A stretch of DNA of 18,147 nucleotides from an uncultured Oscillospiraceae bacterium (GTDB taxonomy: Bacteria; Bacillota; Clostridia; Oscillospirales; Oscillospiraceae), in NCBI GenBank assembly GCA_910577805.1, contig CAJTOE010000033.1:1-18147 (forward strand). The letters run 5' to 3'. Shown here one piece after another: positions 14,454 to 18,147 of the stretch; the first letter of the stretch is position 1, and each line of letters starts with the position of its first letter. Position numbers and translations under genes: made by a program. The notes under the pieces are model-generated. The model saw only the letters and a program-made list of their open reading frames with translations. It had not been told where the DNA came from and made no database searches.

Positions 14454-16043
14454 ATGAAGCTTTCTGATATTCAGAACGGAACCTATAATCCCCAGGAGTG
14501 GGCGGACAAGGGCTATCAGCTGCCCAAGTTTGATATGAAGGCCGTCCGGCAGAAGACCCACGACGAGCCTACCTGGCTGCACTTCGGCGCGGGCAACATC
14601 TTCCGGGCTTTCCCGGCGGCGGTGCTGCAGAACGTGCTGGACACCGGCGCGTATGACCGGGGCGTCATCGTGGCCGAGGGCTTTGACTTTGAGATCATCG
14701 ACAAGGCCTACCGCCCCTATGGGGATATGAGCCTGCTGGTGGTGCTGAAGTCCGACGGGTCCATCGAGAAAAAAGTGGTGGCCTCCGTCACCGAGAGCCT
14801 GAAGGCCGACCCCCAGTTCGGCGAGGACTGGGCCCGGCTGGAGGAGATTTTCCAAAAGCCCTCCCTTCAGATGGTCAGCTTTACCATCACGGAAAAGGGC
14901 TACTCCGTGGCCCCCGCCGACCTGGAGCGGGGCCTCACCCCCGCCCTCATCATGGGTAAGGTCACGGCGCTGCTCTACCGGCGCTATCAGGCCGGCGCTC
15001 TGCCCCTGACCGTGCAGAGCATGGACAACTGCTCCCACAACGGCGACAAGGTGAAAGCCGCCGCCTTTGCCTACGCCGAGGCCTGGGCCAAGGCCGGGCT
15101 GGTGGACCAGGGCTTCCTGGACTACCTGAAGGACGAGAGCAAGATCACCTTCCCCTGGAGCATGATCGACAAGATCACCCCCCGGCCCGACGCCCAGGTC
15201 CAGGATATGCTGGCCAAGGACGGGTTCGAGGACAACTATACCATCGTCACCGAGAAGCGCACCTACACCGCCCCCTTTGTCAACGCGGAGGAGACGGAGT
15301 ACCTGGTCATCGAGGACAAGTACACCAACGGCCGTCCCCCCCTGGAGAAGGGCGGCGTGCTGTATGTGGACCGGGAGACTGTGGACAACGTGGAGCGCAT
15401 GAAGGTCTGCACCTGCCTCAACCCCCTGCACACCGCTATGTCCATTTACGGCTGCCTGCTGGGCTACACCCTGATTTCTGACGAGATGAAGGACGGGGAT
15501 ATCTGCGGGCTGATTACCAAGATGGGCTATCAGGAGGCCATGCCTGTGGTGGTGGACCCCGGCGTGCTGCGCCCCTCCGAGTTCATCAACGCGGTGCTGA
15601 CCAAGCGTCTGCCCAACCCCTTCATGCCCGACGCGCCCCAGCGCATCGCCACCGACACCTCCCAAAAACTGCCCATCCGGTTCGGTGAGACCATTAAAGC
15701 CTATCAGGCCCGCGGCCTGGATATGGGCGAGCTGATTTTGATCCCCCTGGTGCTGGCGGGCTACGCCCGGTATCTCAAGGGCGTGGACGACACCGGCGCG
15801 GCCTTCGAGCCCTCTCCCGACCCCCTGCTGGCGGAGCTTCAGGCCATCGTGGCTCCCCTGGAGGTCAAGGAGGGCGCCCAGGATATGAGCTGCCTGAAGG
15901 CGCTCTACAGCCGCAAGGACGTGTTCGGCCTGGACCTGTACGAGGCGGGTTTGGGCGGACAGATTGAGGGCATGGCGGCGGAGCTGTTTGCCGGCCCCGG
16001 CGCGGTGCGCAATACGCTGCATAAGTACGTGTCGGCCCGCTGA
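14454..16043 (+). CDS. uxuB: Fructuronate reductase / mannitol dehydrogenase family oxidoreductase
   Basis: An NAD(P)-dependent long-chain polyol dehydrogenase of about 529 residues. Given its place directly after uxuA, it most likely interconverts D-fructuronate and D-mannonate. The Rossmann-fold motif is LHFGAGNIFRAF near the N-terminus, followed by MDNCSHNGDK and WSMIDKITPRPD. The catalytic helix reads MKVCTCLNPLHTA, with Lys317, Asn323 and His326 as the expected proton-relay residues. The Lys-Asn spacing is one residue longer than I recall for mannitol dehydrogenases, which may mark the subfamily. The ATG at 14454 is preferred because GAGGA (14444-14448) lies just before it; an in-frame GTG at 14442 overlaps that site. 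Other polyol or aldonate substrates are possible. The next gene starts 34 bases downstream. Confidence 0.85.
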   Translation: MKLSDIQNGTYNPQEWADKGYQLPKFDMKAVRQKTHDEPTWLHFGAGNIFRAFPAAVLQNVLDTGAYDRGVIVAEGFDFEIIDKAYRPYGDMSLLVVLKSDGSIEKKVVASVTESLKADPQFGEDWARLEEIFQKPSLQMVSFTITEKGYSVAPADLERGLTPALIMGKVTALLYRRYQAGALPLTVQSMDNCSHNGDKVKAAAFAYAEAWAKAGLVDQGFLDYLKDESKITFPWSMIDKITPRPDAQVQDMLAKDGFEDNYTIVTEKRTYTAPFVNAEETEYLVIEDKYTNGRPPLEKGGVLYVDRETVDNVERMKVCTCLNPLHTAMSIYGCLLGYTLISDEMKDGDICGLITKMGYQEAMPVVVDPGVLRPSEFINAVLTKRLPNPFMPDAPQRIATDTSQKLPIRFGETIKAYQARGLDMGELILIPLVLAGYARYLKGVDDTGAAFEPSPDPLLAELQAIVAPLEVKEGAQDMSCLKALYSRKDVFGLDLYEAGLGGQIEGMAAELFAGPGAVRNTLHKYVSAR

Positions 16044-16077
16044 CCGATTGAAAAGCTGAATAGCGAGGTGCTTTGAC

Positions 16078-18009
16078 GTGAAAAAGAAATCCCGTTTTCT
16101 GGCGATTCTGCTGTCGGCCCTTCTGACCGTCTCCCTTCTGCCCAGTGCGTTTGCAGAGGAGGAAGCATTTGATTACTCCGCCTATGAAAAGGGCGTAACG
16201 GTGGAAAAGGACAGCGCGTCTCCCACCGGCTACACCGCTACCTTTGTCTACAAGGAGCTTCCCAGCTACACCGCCCCCGGCGGTGCAGCTCTGGGGAAGC
16301 TGGCCAAGGTCGAGCTGTACAGTGACTGCCTGATGCTGTTCCAGTATGAGGAGCAGGCTTCCGGAGTGGGCATCGACAAGGCCAACGCCCACCGCCCGGA
16401 GGAGTTTAAGGCCGGGATGTATCCGGCCGGCGGCAACGGCGACACCACCTGCTATGTGGAAATGACCAGTCTGGGCGACGGCCTGTGGGGCTGCCGGGTG
16501 CCTCTGTCCAGCGGCGCGTTTGTGTACAACTTCCGCGTCACCGACGAGGCGGGGACTTCCCTCAGCCGCCTGGACGACCCCAGCAACCCCACCCTGACCA
16601 ACACGGCGACCAAGATCCACAGCCTGTCCAGCATGGTCTATGTGCCCTATGACGCGGCCAAGCAGGGGACCGGGACCTGGGCGGACCGCTCGGCGGAGCT
16701 GCCCCAGGGGGAGCGCACCAAGCGCGGCACGGTGGAGACGGTGTCCTATACGGGCGCGGACAACACCCAGCACGGCCTTGCGGTCTATCTGCCCGCCGGG
16801 TACGACAAAAACCGCAGTGAGCCCTACAAAGTTCTGTACCTGTCTCACGGCACCTCCGGCGATATCTACGGCAACGAACTGCGCTGGATGCACGAGGGCG
16901 CAGTAGCCAATATCATGGATAACCTGATTGCCGCCGGAAAGGCGGAGCCTTTCGTGGTCGTGACCATGAACAACCAGCAGTACAGCCAGGGCGAGGGCCA
17001 CTCCGGTCCGAATTGGAAGTACTCCGACATCGAGACCGACCAGATCGACCACATCATGCCCTATGTGGAGGAGCATTACAACGTCAGCAAGACCGCGGAA
17101 GGCCGTGCTTATGCCGGTCTGTCCATGGGCGGCTCCACCACCAGCAATATGCTGATGTACCACCCCGACCTGTTCTCCTACTACGGCATCTGGAGCTACG
17201 CCAATGTGGAGGGCGTTCAGGGTGAGACCGAGCAGAAGACGCTGTCCGGCCTGACCAGCAAGCCCAATATCATGCTGGCCGCCGGGTCCTGGGACTTCGG
17301 ACTCTCTCCTGTGAAGGAGTTCGGCGCGGCCCTGGAAAAGCTGGGCCTCAAGTACACATTCCTGGAAGTCCCCGCCGCCCATGACTGGGAGTGCTGGCAG
17401 CTGACCTACGCCAACGCCGTGGAAAACTTCTTCTGGAAGAACAGCACCTCCGCCCCGGAGCCTAAGCCGGAGCCTGCCCCAGGCCTGTCCTTCCAGGACG
17501 TAGCAGAGGGCAGTCCCTATTATGACGCGGTGCGCTACTGCGTGGAAAAGGGCCTGATGACCAGCTCCGGCAGCGATTCTCTGTTTGCACCGGGCGCGCC
17601 TGTGACCCGCAGCGCATTGGTGTCGGTCCTGTACGGCATGGAGGGCAGTCCCGCCGCCGGTGGCAGCAGCTTTTCGGACGTAGCGTCCAAGGCGGAATAT
17701 GCCAGTGCGGTGAAGTGGGCGCAGGCCAGCGGCTTGGTCAGCGGCTACGGAGACGGCCGGTTCGGCCCCGATGACTTCGTGACCTGGGAACAGATGCTGA
17801 GCATCCTGTACCGCTACGCAGACAGCAAGGGCTGCGACGTCAGCGGACAGTCCAGCGTATCCGCTGCGGTCAGCGATTACGCGAAACCCGCGGCACAGTG
17901 GGCGGCCGCAAACCATATGCTCCCCAGCGAGTTTACCGCCAGCCGGGCGGTCGTGCGCGGCCAGCTGGCTGTGATTCTTCAGCAATTTTGTGAAACTGTC
18001 GTGAAATAA
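16078..18009 (+). CDS. Secreted CE1/esterase-D-type esterase with C-terminal SLH domains
   Basis: A 643-residue exported enzyme. A signal peptide (residues 1-26, cleavage after AFA) is followed by an Ig/E-set-like N-terminal domain (about 40-215, with DDPSNPT near its end). An alpha/beta-hydrolase domain of the esterase-D/Fes type follows (about 220-455). The predicted triad is Ser349 in GLSMGG, Asp406 in GSWDFG and His435 in AAHDWECW, the pattern of CE1 acetyl-xylan and feruloyl esterases. After a Pro/Glu linker (about 457-469) come two clear SLH repeats (SFQDV, SFSDV) and a third, weaker one that lacks the usual F-x-D-V opening. SLH domains would tether it to cell-wall polymer on the outside. 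The start is GTG with GAGGTG (16065-16070) upstream. Its place after uxuB suggests it removes acyl groups from a uronate-containing plant or host glycan; the substrate is not proven. Confidence 0.88.
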   Translation: MKKKSRFLAILLSALLTVSLLPSAFAEEEAFDYSAYEKGVTVEKDSASPTGYTATFVYKELPSYTAPGGAALGKLAKVELYSDCLMLFQYEEQASGVGIDKANAHRPEEFKAGMYPAGGNGDTTCYVEMTSLGDGLWGCRVPLSSGAFVYNFRVTDEAGTSLSRLDDPSNPTLTNTATKIHSLSSMVYVPYDAAKQGTGTWADRSAELPQGERTKRGTVETVSYTGADNTQHGLAVYLPAGYDKNRSEPYKVLYLSHGTSGDIYGNELRWMHEGAVANIMDNLIAAGKAEPFVVVTMNNQQYSQGEGHSGPNWKYSDIETDQIDHIMPYVEEHYNVSKTAEGRAYAGLSMGGSTTSNMLMYHPDLFSYYGIWSYANVEGVQGETEQKTLSGLTSKPNIMLAAGSWDFGLSPVKEFGAALEKLGLKYTFLEVPAAHDWECWQLTYANAVENFFWKNSTSAPEPKPEPAPGLSFQDVAEGSPYYDAVRYCVEKGLMTSSGSDSLFAPGAPVTRSALVSVLYGMEGSPAAGGSSFSDVASKAEYASAVKWAQASGLVSGYGDGRFGPDDFVTWEQMLSILYRYADSKGCDVSGQSSVSAAVSDYAKPAAQWAAANHMLPSEFTASRAVVRGQLAVILQQFCETVVK

Positions 18010-18030
18010 AGAAGGAGGTCTTTGTTAATT

Positions 18031-18147
18031 ATGAGAAAGGCATTTATCTGTCCCACAAAGTACGTGCAGGGCGAGGACGAGCTGCTGAACCTGGGCTATT
18101 TTGTCAAAACGTTCGGAGATTCGGCGCTGCTGATTGCCAACCCCGAC
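18031..18147 (+). CDS. Glycerol-dehydrogenase-like iron/zinc alcohol dehydrogenase, 3' end cut by the window
   Basis: Only 39 codons are present. They read MRKAFICPTKYVQGEDELL, then LGYFVKTFGDSALLIANPD, which is the N-terminal strand and nucleotide-binding start of the GldA-like family (KYVQG followed by G-x-x-A-L-L-I). GAAGGAGG at 18011-18018 supports the ATG at 18031, 21 bases after the esterase stop, so it continues the same operon. Members oxidise glycerol or related diols and hydroxyacids with NAD. The reaction here and its link to the uronate genes cannot be judged from this fragment. Confidence 0.72.
   Translation, partial: MRKAFICPTKYVQGEDELLNLGYFVKTFGDSALLIANPD

Noticed and set aside
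13953..17985. Two long minus-strand frames (689 and 706 codons)
   Set aside because: Antisense to uxuA/uxuB and to the SLH esterase; no domain, and no match to the strand of the operon.

Overview
The window reads as a piece of a GC-rich, anaerobic, gut-type Firmicute chromosome, most likely Oscillospiraceae (Clostridium cluster IV). This is inferred from strong AGGAGG-type ribosome sites, an S-layer-homology (SLH) surface protein, paired radical SAM genes, sigma-A-like promoters in AT-rich islands and scattered C/G-rich palindromic repeats. No phage, transposase, rRNA, tRNA or CRISPR array was seen.

Layout. (1) 1-728: the 3' part of an RluA-family pseudouridine synthase, whose last codons and stop lie inside a palindromic repeat. 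(2) 681-852: full copy 1 of a ~170-bp palindromic element, between two convergent genes. (3) 863-3009, minus strand: two translationally coupled radical SAM genes with a good promoter at 3051-3079. (4) 3010-3348: a divergent intergenic region with a half copy of the element, other hairpins and a plus-strand promoter. (5) 3349-4641: a small YcxB-like membrane protein followed by a GntR/FCD regulator and a clear terminator. (6) 4642-18147: a long plus-strand catabolic cluster. It contains a tripartite TRAP transporter (dctP, dctQ, dctM), two tandem GH31 glycosidases, mannonate dehydratase (uxuA), a fructuronate-reductase/mannitol-dehydrogenase family enzyme (uxuB-like), an exported SLH-anchored CE1-type esterase, and the first 39 codons of a glycerol-dehydrogenase-like gene cut by the window edge.

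How it may work (inference). uxuA and the uxuB-like gene place the pathway at fructuronate, mannonate and 2-keto-3-deoxygluconate. The transporter family takes small carboxylates. Both GH31 enzymes lack signal peptides, so they should act inside the cell on an imported compound. The simplest model is uptake of a small acidic alpha-glycoside (uronic-acid-containing or similar), cytoplasmic cleavage by the twin GH31 enzymes and oxidation of the uronate part, with the surface esterase removing acyl groups outside. The GntR/FCD gene just upstream is the natural candidate regulator. A 26-bp near-perfect palindrome covering the spacer and -10 of the promoter before dctP is its natural candidate operator. 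A second full copy of the element lies inside the cluster, between the second GH31 gene and uxuA, and may divide it into two expression units.
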